A stretch of 64,000 nt of DNA from Phocaeicola coprocola DSM 17136 (GTDB taxonomy: Bacteria; Bacteroidota; Bacteroidia; Bacteroidales; Bacteroidaceae), in assembly GCF_000154845.1 (NCBI RefSeq), contig NZ_DS981430.1, forward strand, positions 1 through 64,000, written 5' to 3'. Within the stretch, counting starts at the first letter, position 1. Every line of letters begins with the position of its first letter. Below the pieces are notes generated by a model. That model was not told the origin of the DNA. It did not search any database and saw only the letters and a list, made by a program, of their open reading frames with translations. A program made the position numbers and the translations under genes. Positions 17,508 to 26,600 of the stretch are shown piece by piece.

Positions 17508-18516
17508 AATAACACGGTTTAATGATTGTTTTTAATAAATGTTTGCTATCACTATGTTTCGCCCAACCGAGCCACGGGGCGACAGCCTGCTTATAAGCCT
17601 TTGCGTCAAGCGGAGGTTTGCGGCGGTTCAGCCGTGCTGTGGCGTGGCAAAAATTCTTCTTAATGTTCTTTCGGATAAGTTTCTGTTCACGGAAGAACAT
17701 ATAACCGACATAATCAAGCGCACGCCCGTTTCTATCATAACGGTTCTTTGCGATAGGAAATATCTGATAATTTCCCTTTATTTTCAGCCTCAGTTCTTCT
17801 TCAAGTATTCTTTTTATCTCTTTGAACGCTTCCCGCAATTGTTCTTTTGATGTGGCGAAAAATGTGATGTCATCAGCGTATTCGGCTGCGTCAAGTTTCA
17901 ATACTTCATTCACACGGTGCATGAAATAGCACAAGAACAGGTTTGCGAGATATTGTGAGAGATAGTTCCCGATTGGAAGACCTTGTGCGCTGTCTATGAT
18001 TTCGTCAAGAAGCCATAAAAGGTCTTTGTCCTTTATCTTCCTGCGCACAATCTTTTTCAAGGTTTCATGGTCTATGGAGGGATAATATTTTGTTATGTCA
18101 ATTTTGAGACAGTACATGGGCTTTCCTCTGTATTTCTCAATGATTTTATCTATATGACGGGCACATCCCTCAATCCCACGCCCTTTAACGCATGAAAATG
18201 TATTGTGCGTGAAAGTCCTGACCCATATCGGTTCAAGAACATTCATAATTGCGTGATGTACTATTCTGTCGGGATAGTACGGAAGACGGAAAATAAGCCT
18301 TTCCTTTGGTTCAAAAATCGTGAAGACATCATAAGGAGAGGTTTTGAACGTCTTTGTCAGCAAGGCTTCATGTAAGGCAAGAATATTCGCTTCACGGTTC
18401 TTGTCGTGAACCCTGACCCCGTATGTGTGCGTTTTACCCTTGCGAGCCTTTCTGTCAGCTTCCCGCAAGTTCTCAACGGAGATTATGGTCTTATATAAGT
18501 TTCCTATTCTTTTCAT
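17491..18516 (-). CDS. Diversity-generating retroelement reverse transcriptase
   Basis: 341 aa. Reverse transcriptase blocks are in order: KIDITKYYPSIDH (first catalytic Asp D140), QGLPIGNYLSQ (178-188, the QGxxxGxxxSQ block typical of DGR and retron-type RTs), and YADD (213-216) followed by DITFF. It copies the TR RNA with errors at adenines and the cDNA replaces a VR. A TR and two VRs with adenine-only changes are present, which makes the DGR assignment firm. It overlaps the next gene by 17 bp. No maturase or endonuclease domain is visible, which argues against a group II intron. Confidence 0.95.
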   Translation of the reverse strand: MKRIGNLYKTIISVENLREADRKARKGKTHTYGVRVHDKNREANILALHEALLTKTFKTSPYDVFTIFEPKERLIFRLPYYPDRIVHHAIMNVLEPIWVRTFTHNTFSCVKGRGIEGCARHIDKIIEKYRGKPMYCLKIDITKYYPSIDHETLKKIVRRKIKDKDLLWLLDEIIDSAQGLPIGNYLSQYLANLFLCYFMHRVNEVLKLDAAEYADDITFFATSKEQLREAFKEIKRILEEELRLKIKGNYQIFPIAKNRYDRNGRALDYVGYMFFREQKLIRKNIKKNFCHATARLNRRKPPLDAKAYKQAVAPWLGWAKHSDSKHLLKTIIKPCYYDSIL

Positions 18517-18665
18517 GCTTCTGCTTTGCTTTTCTTAGTCAGAGTTTTCGGTAGCCCATACAACAGGCGTTCCTACCAACACTTTTAGGAGGTTTGCTTG
18601 AATTTTTTTGCCAAGTGGCAAGGCTGTCATTCTTTTATTTTGTTTCATATTGTCAAAACCAATTT

Positions 18666-18782
18666 TAAAGCATAGGTGAGAACCGATGTTCGCATTCGTA
18701 TTCGAGGGGGTGTTATTCGAATTCGCATAAGCGAGACCTGCATTCGCACTGTTATTCGCGTTACCGCCGAACAGGACACCAC
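18666..18782 (-). repeat. DGR template repeat (TR)
   Basis: 117 bp matching VR1 and, over 77 bp, VR2. Every position that differs in a VR is an adenine in the TR sense strand. The TR is rich in AAC/AAT-type codons when read in the target frame (NANNSANAGLAYANSNNTPS), the usual design that avoids stop codons. The non-coding transcript probably extends through the spacer to the RT gene. An open frame crosses the TR but is not taken as a gene. Confidence 0.95.
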
Positions 18783-18823
18783 AAGAATGACCCACCTTTT
18801 TATTTTGTTATTTCATTGTTTTC

Positions 18824-19192
18824 TTATTCAAAATAATATCTGTTACCGTTACCCCTCAAAGTAACTTTTCGGGGAAACTTATTCATTTCTTTGATTTTCT
18901 TCAAAACATAAAGAATGTCGGATGAACCAGTGAAAAATTTCTTGGCATCTGATTCCAAACTGTCTTTTGATGGCTTGATTTTTACAAGCGTCTGACCTTT
19001 TACTCCTTTAGCCTTGCTGAATCTTGTCGGAACTTCTTCAATGAAATCAACCACCCAAAACGTGGTGTTTACGAGTTTTGATTGTGTCGTTTCATCACAA
19101 TTGAAACTCCTGCTGTTTTCATCTCTCGGGATATTCAGGAAAGCGAGGCTTCCGTCATCTTCTTTTGGTATGTTGTTCATTTCTTCAATCAT
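18824..19192 (-). CDS. Small conserved-looking protein between VR1 and TR, possible DGR accessory
   Basis: 122 aa. It begins MIEEMNNIPKEDDGSLAFLN and ends KVTLRGNGNRYYFE, with a central beta-rich part (FWVVDFIEEVPTRF). It does not resemble Avd (a basic four-helix bundle) or HRDC proteins. It occupies the slot of the accessory gene in DGR loci, between target and template. It may bind nucleic acid or help target folding; no family recognised. Confidence 0.6.
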   Translation of the reverse strand: MIEEMNNIPKEDDGSLAFLNIPRDENSRSFNCDETTQSKLVNTTFWVVDFIEEVPTRFSKAKGVKGQTLVKIKPSKDSLESDAKKFFTGSSDILYVLKKIKEMNKFPRKVTLRGNGNRYYFE

Positions 19193-19216
19193 CGTTTTAT
19201 ACTGTTATTATTTGAA

Positions 19217-19239
19217 CCCTGCCCCACAAAGAGGCAGGG
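19217..19239 (-). terminator. GC-rich hairpin after the VR1 gene
   Basis: CCCTGCC / GGCAGGG with a 9-nt loop, between the adhesin stop and the accessory gene. Could attenuate the transcript or belong to the VR1 homing signals. Confidence 0.45.
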
Positions 19240-19256
19240 AAAAGGTTATCACTCAA

Positions 19257-19269
19257 AGCGTGTTACGCT
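19257..19269. other. Hairpin just downstream of VR1 (DGR homing signal candidate)
   Basis: AGCGT-GTT-ACGCT (plus strand), 10 bp beyond VR1 and covering the adhesin stop codon. A very similar AGCGTGT..CGCT stem lies 3 bp beyond VR2 and none lies beside the TR. DGRs need a stem-loop downstream of the VR for efficient retrohoming. Confidence 0.55.
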
Positions 19270-20699
19270 GACGTGGGTATAAAGCAAAGGCGAGAACCGA
19301 TGTTCGCATTCGCAGCCGAGGGGGCGTTAGTCGAATGCGCACAAGCGAGACCCGCAGACGCACCGTTAGCCGCGCTACCGCCGAACAGGACACCACGTAA
19401 CACTTCGCCTGAACTTGGTATGTTGGTATAGTGGTAATCACAGAAATAAGTCGTAGAACCGCCTCCGACAACATCAGGGATGATTTCGCCTCCCTCTCCG
19501 AAAATGACTGACTTCACATAAGACTCCGTGCGGGCTTCATTGCCGACATGGGAATAACCCGTATAATTGCTGTCATTGAACTTCTCGGGGTCATCTGTGA
19601 CGAAAACCTTACTCAGCCCTCCTGCGGCGGCTGACTGTATTTGAATGTTGATACCGTCCGTCCACTGCCAAATATGCCCAAACGGGTTTTCAATACCACG
19701 ATAACGGCACACTTTGACTTTCTTTGAAGAAGCGTCATATTCAGCGGGCATGGTGTATTCTTTTTCGCCTGTTCTGTTACCGAGTTCATCTGTATAGCCA
19801 CAAGGGATAAAAGGATAATAACCGTTGAACGTGTTCCATTTGCCGCTGTCAAGTGTTGTAACCCCGTCTCCGAGACCGCCTTGTGCGTAGCCGTTGCTGT
19901 CTTTTGCGGCGTTGTACGCCTTTTGTGAGTTGAGTGTGGCGTATTCAACGGCAAACAGCCAATAAATGTCTTTCTGAATGTCGTATGTCATACAGTTCCA
20001 TTCTTTTGTTGACAGCTTTCTTTTCCGGGCGTAGGCACGGAAGTTGGTACGTGAAATAGACGTTGCGGGTCTTCCAAGTACGGAACGGTATGTGTTGTCC
20101 CAATCTGACTGATTGCCACCGCCCCTGTAATCCGCACCGTCATTCACAACTGAACATAGTTTGGTTGTTGAACGCTGTACGGAAGCCTCATAAGCCGAAA
20201 CGTATTTCTTCTTCACTTGATGATAGCCGGGCAGAGGGTATTCAGAGAACTTCACACGGCGTTTGTTACCCTCTGTTTCAAACTTGCGATAATACATCGG
20301 AAGTTCAACCATGACTTGCCCACGTGAGCCGTCACGGGTCTGACCCGTCCAATCCGATGGGTTGAGATATTCAACCACGTTCCCGTTGTCATCAAGAAGA
20401 CAACCTTTCATGCGGTTGTGTACGGGCAGGGATTTATGAAGTGACATATTACCGATACGGGTAACGTCAGGGGATGATACCGTGACATCATATTCAATGC
20501 CGTACATACAGTTTTCTTCCATGTAGGGCAACATGGCTGCGAGAGCCGCTTTCTTGCTTTCCCCGTCTTCCAATACTTCACATAACAGTTTGAACGGGTT
20601 GTTGCCTGAAACGTCAGGCAGGTCACTCAATCGTTTTCCGTTTGTGAACGCTTCAATGATTTCCCTTACTTTGTTTTCTTCATCTGTTGATAGTGCCAT
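19263..20699 (-). CDS. DGR target: tail adhesin with C-terminal variable lectin-like region
   Basis: 478 aa. Helical N-terminus, then a long beta-rich domain (RDGSRGQVMVELPMYYRKFE) and a C-terminal C-type-lectin/FGE-like fold (NPFGHIWQWTDGINIQIQS). Residues about 435-474 are VR1, reading VLFGGSAANGASAGLACAHS and ending IGSRLCF. Such proteins display variable ligand-binding surfaces at the tail tip, so this is probably the receptor-binding protein. It follows the fibre gene at 20732 by 32 bp. The variable sites fall in the loop that forms the binding face in known DGR targets (family knowledge). Confidence 0.88.
   Translation of the reverse strand: MALSTDEENKVREIIEAFTNGKRLSDLPDVSGNNPFKLLCEVLEDGESKKAALAAMLPYMEENCMYGIEYDVTVSSPDVTRIGNMSLHKSLPVHNRMKGCLLDDNGNVVEYLNPSDWTGQTRDGSRGQVMVELPMYYRKFETEGNKRRVKFSEYPLPGYHQVKKKYVSAYEASVQRSTTKLCSVVNDGADYRGGGNQSDWDNTYRSVLGRPATSISRTNFRAYARKRKLSTKEWNCMTYDIQKDIYWLFAVEYATLNSQKAYNAAKDSNGYAQGGLGDGVTTLDSGKWNTFNGYYPFIPCGYTDELGNRTGEKEYTMPAEYDASSKKVKVCRYRGIENPFGHIWQWTDGINIQIQSAAAGGLSKVFVTDDPEKFNDSNYTGYSHVGNEARTESYVKSVIFGEGGEIIPDVVGGGSTTYFCDYHYTNIPSSGEVLRGVLFGGSAANGASAGLACAHSTNAPSAANANIGSRLCFIPTSA
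19280..19396 (-). repeat. DGR variable repeat VR1
   Basis: 117 bp aligned without gaps to the TR. 16 substitutions, all where the TR sense strand has A: mainly A to G or C, some A to T. 101 positions are identical, including the last 20 bp at the upstream edge. Confidence 0.95.
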
Positions 20700-20731
20700 A
20701 ATTTAAAAGTTTTATTTGTTGAAAAATTATT

Positions 20732-21487
20732 TTAATTGAACCTGAATTTGCCATTTGCGGTTAGGCGCAAAGTTGATTTCGTGCAAAGCCTGACAGACTG
20801 CGGAACGACTTCAATATCAATGGTTCGATAAATGCTTGTGTTTTCTGTCGGAATGACGTGTATTTTGCTTATGCCGACACTGTTCACGGTCAGAAAACCG
20901 TCAGGGGCAACGGAAACCGCTTTGTCATCGCCCAAGAAAAGGACATTGTTACCCGTTCCCGCCGGGGATAGGGTAGCTATTACTCTCAGAATGTCTTTGT
21001 TCCCTTTTGTTATTTTTTTAGGAAACTCTAATGTCATTCCCGTTGGCTGTTTACGGTCTTTAGCCGTGATTGTCTGTTCCAATTCTTCCAAACGGGCGAG
21101 GGCGGCGTTCATTTCAGCCACACTTACCGTTGCTTCTGCCGCCGCTTCTCCTGCGGCTGACGCTTGTTGTTGAGCGTTTGTGGCAGCGGTATTGGCTTGC
21201 GTTATTGCGGCATTCACACGCCCAGCCGCCGTATCTGCCGCCACAGCTTTTTCGTTTGCCAATGCAGCCGCATCGTTGGCTTTTTTTGCGGCTTCTGTGG
21301 CTTTTGTGCCCCGTGCGAGGCATTTCCACCAAGCGGTTTCAGTGACGGCGTGTCCCTTGTTATTGTCTTGTAACGACAAATAGGAACTGTCTTCCGTGTC
21401 AACAAAGTCAAACCGCTTGTAAGTCTTTCCGGCGTTATAAGAACCTGCGTCCGTAAACGCCACTTTTCCTAAAGGTATCTTTGTCAT
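20732..21487 (-). CDS. Tail fibre protein, coiled coil plus Ig-like domain
   Basis: 251 aa. Residues 1-60 form an attachment-like domain (KIPLGKVAFTDAGSYNAGKT), 60-125 an alanine-rich coiled coil (TEAAKKANDAAALANEKA), 140-235 a beta-rich Ig/BIG2-like domain (RVIATLSPAGTGNNVLFLG...FLTVNSVGISKIHVIP). It probably trimerises and supports the adhesin encoded next. Assigned from composition and position. Confidence 0.7.
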   Translation of the reverse strand: MTKIPLGKVAFTDAGSYNAGKTYKRFDFVDTEDSSYLSLQDNNKGHAVTETAWWKCLARGTKATEAAKKANDAAALANEKAVAADTAAGRVNAAITQANTAATNAQQQASAAGEAAAEATVSVAEMNAALARLEELEQTITAKDRKQPTGMTLEFPKKITKGNKDILRVIATLSPAGTGNNVLFLGDDKAVSVAPDGFLTVNSVGISKIHVIPTENTSIYRTIDIEVVPQSVRLCTKSTLRLTANGKFRFN

Positions 21488-21504
21488 ATTCGTGTAACTT
21501 TAAG

Positions 21505-22245
21505 TTATCCAACATTCAAATAAAGTTCTCCCGTCTGTTCATCAAACTTGATAAGTTTGTCGCTTACTTCATCTTCAAATTCCATGTATAGAATCATGTC
21601 ATCATCGTCTATGCTGAATGTCGGGTACAGCACGCCGCCTTTTGCGAGCACACCTGTATCGACATACTTTTTCTGAGCTTCATCCCATTTCCACCAATTT
21701 CCATTGTCTCCCATTTTGGGCGGGTTGTCAGCCTGCTCCTTTGCCCGGTCAGCTTGCGTGTCAGCGTTTCCCGCCGCCGTGTTTGCTTTCGTAGCCGCAC
21801 TGTTGGCAGAGGAAGCGGCACTGTTGGCTGAGTTGGTGGCGGTCACGGCGGCTTCCTTTATCTCTTCTAAATCTTCACGGGCATTGTCCGCATTGGAAGC
21901 GGCGGTATTTGCCTTTGTTGCCGCATTGTTTGCGTTGGTTGTGGCGGTATTTGCTGCTGCGGTTGCCTTGTCAGCGTTTCCCGCCGCCGTGTTTGCTTTC
22001 GTAGCCGCACTGTTGGCAGAGGAAGCGGCACTGTTGGCTGAACCCGCTGCGGTGTTCGCACTATTGGCGGCTGTCTCGGCTTTTTTCGTTGCGGCTACGG
22101 CATTTTCATAGGCGGTCTGAATGTGTTCCAGACTGACCTTGACGCTCGTTTGAACCCCATTTATCAGCTTAACGCCGATAGTGTATAATCCTTTCAGATT
22201 GTCGGAAAGGGTTAATTCGCTGATTTTAATTCTTTTCAATCCCAT
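21505..22245 (-). CDS. Tail fibre protein with repetitive Ala-rich coiled coil
   Basis: 246 aa. A short N-terminal anchor (LKRIKISELTLSDNLKGLY) leads into heptad-like repeats of the type AANSANTAAGSANSAASSAN (about 50-165), then a glycine/tryptophan turn (NPPKMGDNGNWWKWDE) and a beta-rich end. The DNA repeats are near-identical in places (e.g. 21760-21835 and 21965-22040), which favours length changes by recombination. It sits between the distal tail protein and the other fibre genes. Confidence 0.7.
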   Translation of the reverse strand: MGLKRIKISELTLSDNLKGLYTIGVKLINGVQTSVKVSLEHIQTAYENAVAATKKAETAANSANTAAGSANSAASSANSAATKANTAAGNADKATAAANTATTNANNAATKANTAASNADNAREDLEEIKEAAVTATNSANSAASSANSAATKANTAAGNADTQADRAKEQADNPPKMGDNGNWWKWDEAQKKYVDTGVLAKGGVLYPTFSIDDDDMILYMEFEDEVSDKLIKFDEQTGELYLNVG

Positions 22246-22249
22246 AATG

Positions 22250-23176
22250 TCATATTATTTTTCGTAAGTCAATCGCAAACTCCCCGTCTTCTGTCACAAC
22301 CAAATCCCGTGTTTCCGTGGCAAGCACAAATTCATCGTCTTCAAGCCTGAATGAAATGAAGCATACGGTAACGGTAAATTTGAGCCATATTTTATCAGAG
22401 GCGTAAAACTCGGACACGGAACAGCTTTTATAATGGCAGGGGTATTCATATCCCGTTTCATCAGAGTATAACAGCCGTTGTTCAGGACGCACAAGGTCAT
22501 ACAGCAGAGCGTTATAGTTGCGCCACAGTTCAGTCAGTGAGGCGGCTTTCATAAGGCAGTTTATCTTTACGTCCTTTGCCTTATAGGTCACTTTTTCCCC
22601 GTCATACAAAGCCCCGTTCAATTTGTTGATATTGCGCAGGAGGCTGGTCTTGACATTCGGCGATTTCTCTATTTCATTAAGCGTTCCCTCCAACACATGA
22701 ACCCCATAAACAGAGAACGGCTTCCCGTCAAGTTCATAATAATCAGAACCGGGAACAGTGCTTTCAGGTTCTTTGTAGGTGTACCCGTCCAAAGGGAAAT
22801 CATCGGCAAGCTTTATCGTGATGAAACCGAGATGCGTTGCCAAATCCGTGTTAGGGTTTGACACAAGACGAAGACGGTAAGTACGTCCTATCTCCCTGAA
22901 ATCAAACGTATGATAGGCTTTGTCTGACAATCGTTCTATGAAGCCTCCCCAACGGTAATCCATGCCTGAGAGAACAATTTTTAAGGAAAATTCCTTCGTG
23001 TTCAAGGTAGGTTCTGACAAGTCAGGTTCTATGCCGTCTTCTTCCTGCCAGTCGTTGCTTGTGACCGCTTTCAGAGGCGGGAACGCCACAAGTTCGTTGT
23101 AGCCCCCCTCCTGAACATAGATGCCGTACTCTGTGAACGCATCCTTACCGTCTATGTAAAATCGTCCTGACATCAT
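22250..23176 (-). CDS. Distal tail protein-like, two internal repeats
   Basis: 308 aa. Two halves start alike: FYIDGKDAFTEYGIYVQEGG and YELDGKPFSVYGVHVLEGT, suggesting an internal duplication. The beta-rich fold, size and place right after the tape measure region fit a Dit-like ring protein that joins the tail tube to the tip. It overlaps the upstream gene by 4 bp. Confidence 0.65.
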   Translation of the reverse strand: MMSGRFYIDGKDAFTEYGIYVQEGGYNELVAFPPLKAVTSNDWQEEDGIEPDLSEPTLNTKEFSLKIVLSGMDYRWGGFIERLSDKAYHTFDFREIGRTYRLRLVSNPNTDLATHLGFITIKLADDFPLDGYTYKEPESTVPGSDYYELDGKPFSVYGVHVLEGTLNEIEKSPNVKTSLLRNINKLNGALYDGEKVTYKAKDVKINCLMKAASLTELWRNYNALLYDLVRPEQRLLYSDETGYEYPCHYKSCSVSEFYASDKIWLKFTVTVCFISFRLEDDEFVLATETRDLVVTEDGEFAIDLRKII

Positions 23177-23658
23177 AATATTACCGCATTTCCTGACACG
23201 TTACGAATTTGTTGGCAACCCGTTGACCCCTTGACGGAAACAACCGCCCAGCCCGAGGCGTTGATGAACGCTTTAGCCCCGTGAAGAAGAAAAATTTCAT
23301 GGCGTTCAAGCGTGTCACAGTTTATCGTTGCGTTTGTACGCCCGATAAGAACCGCTTTTCCCGGGTTTCTCAGCGTGATTATACCCGCATCAATGTAAAC
23401 ACCGTACTTCTCGGGGTTGAACGGCTTGAACAGCCTGAAAGTCGCTATATTCGGGAAACGGTGTTTGATACAGAACTCCATACCTTGTGGGCTTGTGAAC
23501 AGCCGTATAAGGCTCTGTAAATCTTCCGTGCCTTTGAACATATCACACATACGGTATTTCTCTGCCATATTTGGCAGGGAACGGCTATCGCACTCCTGCC
23601 GGGCTTGCTCTTTGGCAACCCTCCATTGGGCGTAAACTTGTCTAATAATGTCTTCCAT
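23173..23658 (-). CDS. Tail-region protein, unknown
   Basis: 161 aa. Helical, charged N-terminal third; the C-terminal two thirds are short beta strands in a repeat-like pattern (GIITLRNPGKAVLIGRTNAT, HGAKAFINASGWAVVSVKG), like a small beta-solenoid. It lies 2 bp after the tape measure gene. Not recognised; probably a minor tail component. Confidence 0.6.
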   Translation of the reverse strand: MEDIIRQVYAQWRVAKEQARQECDSRSLPNMAEKYRMCDMFKGTEDLQSLIRLFTSPQGMEFCIKHRFPNIATFRLFKPFNPEKYGVYIDAGIITLRNPGKAVLIGRTNATINCDTLERHEIFLLHGAKAFINASGWAVVSVKGSTGCQQIRNVSGNAVIL

Positions 23659-23660
23659 AC

Positions 23661-26600
23661 TTATATCATTTTTATGCCTTTCAAGGCGAAATCGTTAACT
23701 GTATCTTTTGTCTCTTTGACTGAGCTTTCAATGCGTTCAATGCGTCCTGCCATGTTTTCGGTGTGTTTCTCAATGTTCAATACTGACTGTAAAATCATGT
23801 TCACGACAGAAAGAATGATTTTCGTGTTCTCAGCGATTGAATACGTGTGCCCCTGAATGGCTGTCGCACGTCCGTTCAATTCATCAACACTTTCTTGCGA
23901 AGCTGTGGCGATTCCTTTCTGAGAGGCTTCACGGGTTGCGTCTGCTGTTACCTCAAACATTGATTTGACGTTCTCAGGCAGGTTTTCCCATATCTTGGCG
24001 AAATCTGTTCCGACAGCGTTCAAGTCAGAAGCGAAACCACTCATGGATTGGATAACAGCGTCAAGACCGATAAACTGACCGTCCTTGAACCATTTAGCCT
24101 TGTACTTGTCGAATATCTCCCCAAGAGGTTCTTCAAGAAACTTGGAAACCAACATTCTTTTCATCACGTCAGCCACGATGTCTTTGACCTTATCGCCCCA
24201 TGCCTCGGCGTAATCTTCGCCAGCCTGAAACGCTTCAAAAAAAGCGTCTCCGAGTTCTTTGGCAATATCGGAACTTGAACCGCCGATGATGTCCTCAACC
24301 ATGTCATTGATGATGGCGACAGCCTGTGCGCCGAGTTCTTCAATTTTTCTGTTCCATTCATCAATCTTACCGTGGTCTGTTTTTTTCTTGTCTTCTTCAT
24401 TCCTGATTTGTTCTTGAATAAGAAGTTGCTGCTGGGCGAGGTTTTTAAGCTGTTCTTGGGCGTTGCTGTATTTCTCACCCCCGAGAGCCTTGTCAGCCGT
24501 GTAAGCGATATTTGCATACGCCGTGGCGAGTTTTTCTGCGGTCTTTTGAAGCAGTGCTGCGTTGTTTGAAACGTTGCTGAACAGAAGTCGCCAAGCCCCT
24601 GCTACGTCATTGACAGCGATTTTATTTCTCAGGAGTTCTTTGTAAGTCTCAGATAAAGCCCGTTTCACACGTTCAACCGCTTTTCCGCTATTTTCTTGTA
24701 ACCGCACAATATCTGCGTTGTCAAGTTCCCATTGGAGTTGGTCTATTCTATCCTGCAGGGCTTCAATTTCTTCTTGCTTCTTGTCATCATTGTTGAACAG
24801 GTTCACAATCTGCATGGCTATTGACATGGCAGCCGATATGATAGTCAGGATGACAGAAGCCTTTTCAACCGTTTGAATGGCTGTTGCTGCCGCTGTCGCT
24901 GTTCCCTGAATACCGGTGGCAGACATATTCACAAGCTGAACAATACCGTTTATCATTGACAGAGAAGCGGTCATGATGCTGCCAGCCGTTGAAATGATTT
25001 CGCCTGCCACGCCGCCGACCGTGTCGCCAATGCTCTCAAACTCCCGTTCACATTCTTGAAGCGTCTTGTACAAGTCCTCCCATTCTTTGATTGAGCGTTT
25101 GCCGGGATTTATATCATTTTTAGCCTGTGCTTTCTCAACATTCTTTTTGGCTGTTGCGACTTTGGCACGGGCAACAGCGATTTTATCAGAAGACCCGCCG
25201 TTCTTTTCAAGTTCGGCAAGTTCCTTTTCTGCCTCCGCTAATACATTCTTCAACTGTTTAAGGGTTAGTTCCGCTATTTCATCGCACCATGCCTGATACG
25301 TTTCTTCACGTTGTGCGAACTGTTCGTCTATGCCTTTATAGGCTTCCTGTTCAGCACGGTTCAGTTCGTCCACGTTTCCTTGTGTGACACCCTTACGGAG
25401 CTTCTTGTTGCCGTCTTTATCTGTTTCATAGAGGCTTTCACGTTTTTTCTCGTATTCCTCTGTTATTTTTAGACGTTGCTGTTCATAGGTCAGAATGTCT
25501 TTCATCATATCGTCAAGGGCTTGTTTGTTACCTTTGACTTGAATCTGCCTTGCAACTTCGGCATAAGACTTTAACATTGCTTGCTGCTCGGAAGAAAGGT
25601 CAGAGGTTGTCAGGTTCAAGGAAGCCCGGTATTCAAGCTGTTGTTCCTTTGTCGCTTTCGGGTTCTGATTGAGCCATTCAAGCACTTTTTTGTCTTTCAG
25701 GTCTTCAATCATTTTCTGCGCCCGTTTATCGTTCTCGGCGATAAGGCGGTCATAGTTCAACTGCACCTGCGCAACGGTCTTTTCATAACCGTCTTCAAGT
25801 TCGTTGATTTGAGCCTGACGGATGTCTATCTCGGCTTGTGAAACTGCTTCTGAAACCTTTGCTGAATACTCCTTGATTTTAGCCGTGCGTTGGGCTGTTT
25901 CATCGGCGATTTTTTGCTGTTCTTTAGCGAGTCTCTTTTCCTCGTTCTTTTCCTGCGTTGTCTTCTGGCTTGTACCCGCTTGTTCAAACAGTTTTTGAAA
26001 GTCAGATGAAACAGAGGTCATTTTCTCGGAATACTTGTTTATACGAGCGTCTATTTCGTTCAGAACAGGGTCATTGGCGATTGTCTGTTTGAACGCTTCG
26101 CGGGCTTTTCTCGCACCTGCCTCGGTGTAAACCCATGCTCCGTTGCGGTCAACGTATTCATAGCCTCCTTGTGTCGTGTGTGAATATCCCGGCACTTTGC
26201 TTCCCGCCTGAATCTTATCCATTTGGTCTTCAAGAGCCATTTGGCGTTCAACCCTCTTTGCGTAGGCTTCATCAAGACGGGATTGCCATGCGGCGGCTTC
26301 CGCACGTTTCTGAAATGCTTTCATCATCAAGGAAGTGTTCTTGACAAAGATGTTTTCAGCATCATTGACGCTGTTGACGGCAATTCCCAATTCTTTGAAC
26401 TTCGTCTGACTTTCTTTTATCCACTCACGCTTTTCATGGGCTGACTTGCATTTCTTGTATTCGTCTTGAAGACGTTTATACGTTGAAATGGCTTTGCCCG
26501 CTGATTCGCTAACCTGTTTGTTGAACGCTTCGGCTTCCTCACGTTCCTTTTTCAGAGCGTCAGCGGCTTCGTCCGTTGATTTTCTGAAAGCAAGGAAAGC

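Larger units (their letters stand above)
17491..20699 (-). mobile_element. Diversity-generating retroelement (core locus)
   Basis: Order on the minus strand: target adhesin with VR1 (20699-19263), 122-aa accessory gene (19192-18824), TR (18782-18666), spacer of about 150 nt, RT (18516-17491). All parts have one orientation and can be on one transcript. A second target lies at 55297-55905. Confidence 0.93.

Noticed and set aside
17491-18516. Retron or group II intron instead of a DGR
   Set aside because: No msr/msd-like RNA next to the RT, no maturase or HNH domain, and adenine-specific TR/VR pairs are decisive for a DGR.
18535-18795. Open frame of 86 codons across the TR
   Set aside because: It is the TR read in the target's frame. 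AAC/AAT-rich templates are naturally stop-free, and the TR is expected to work as RNA.
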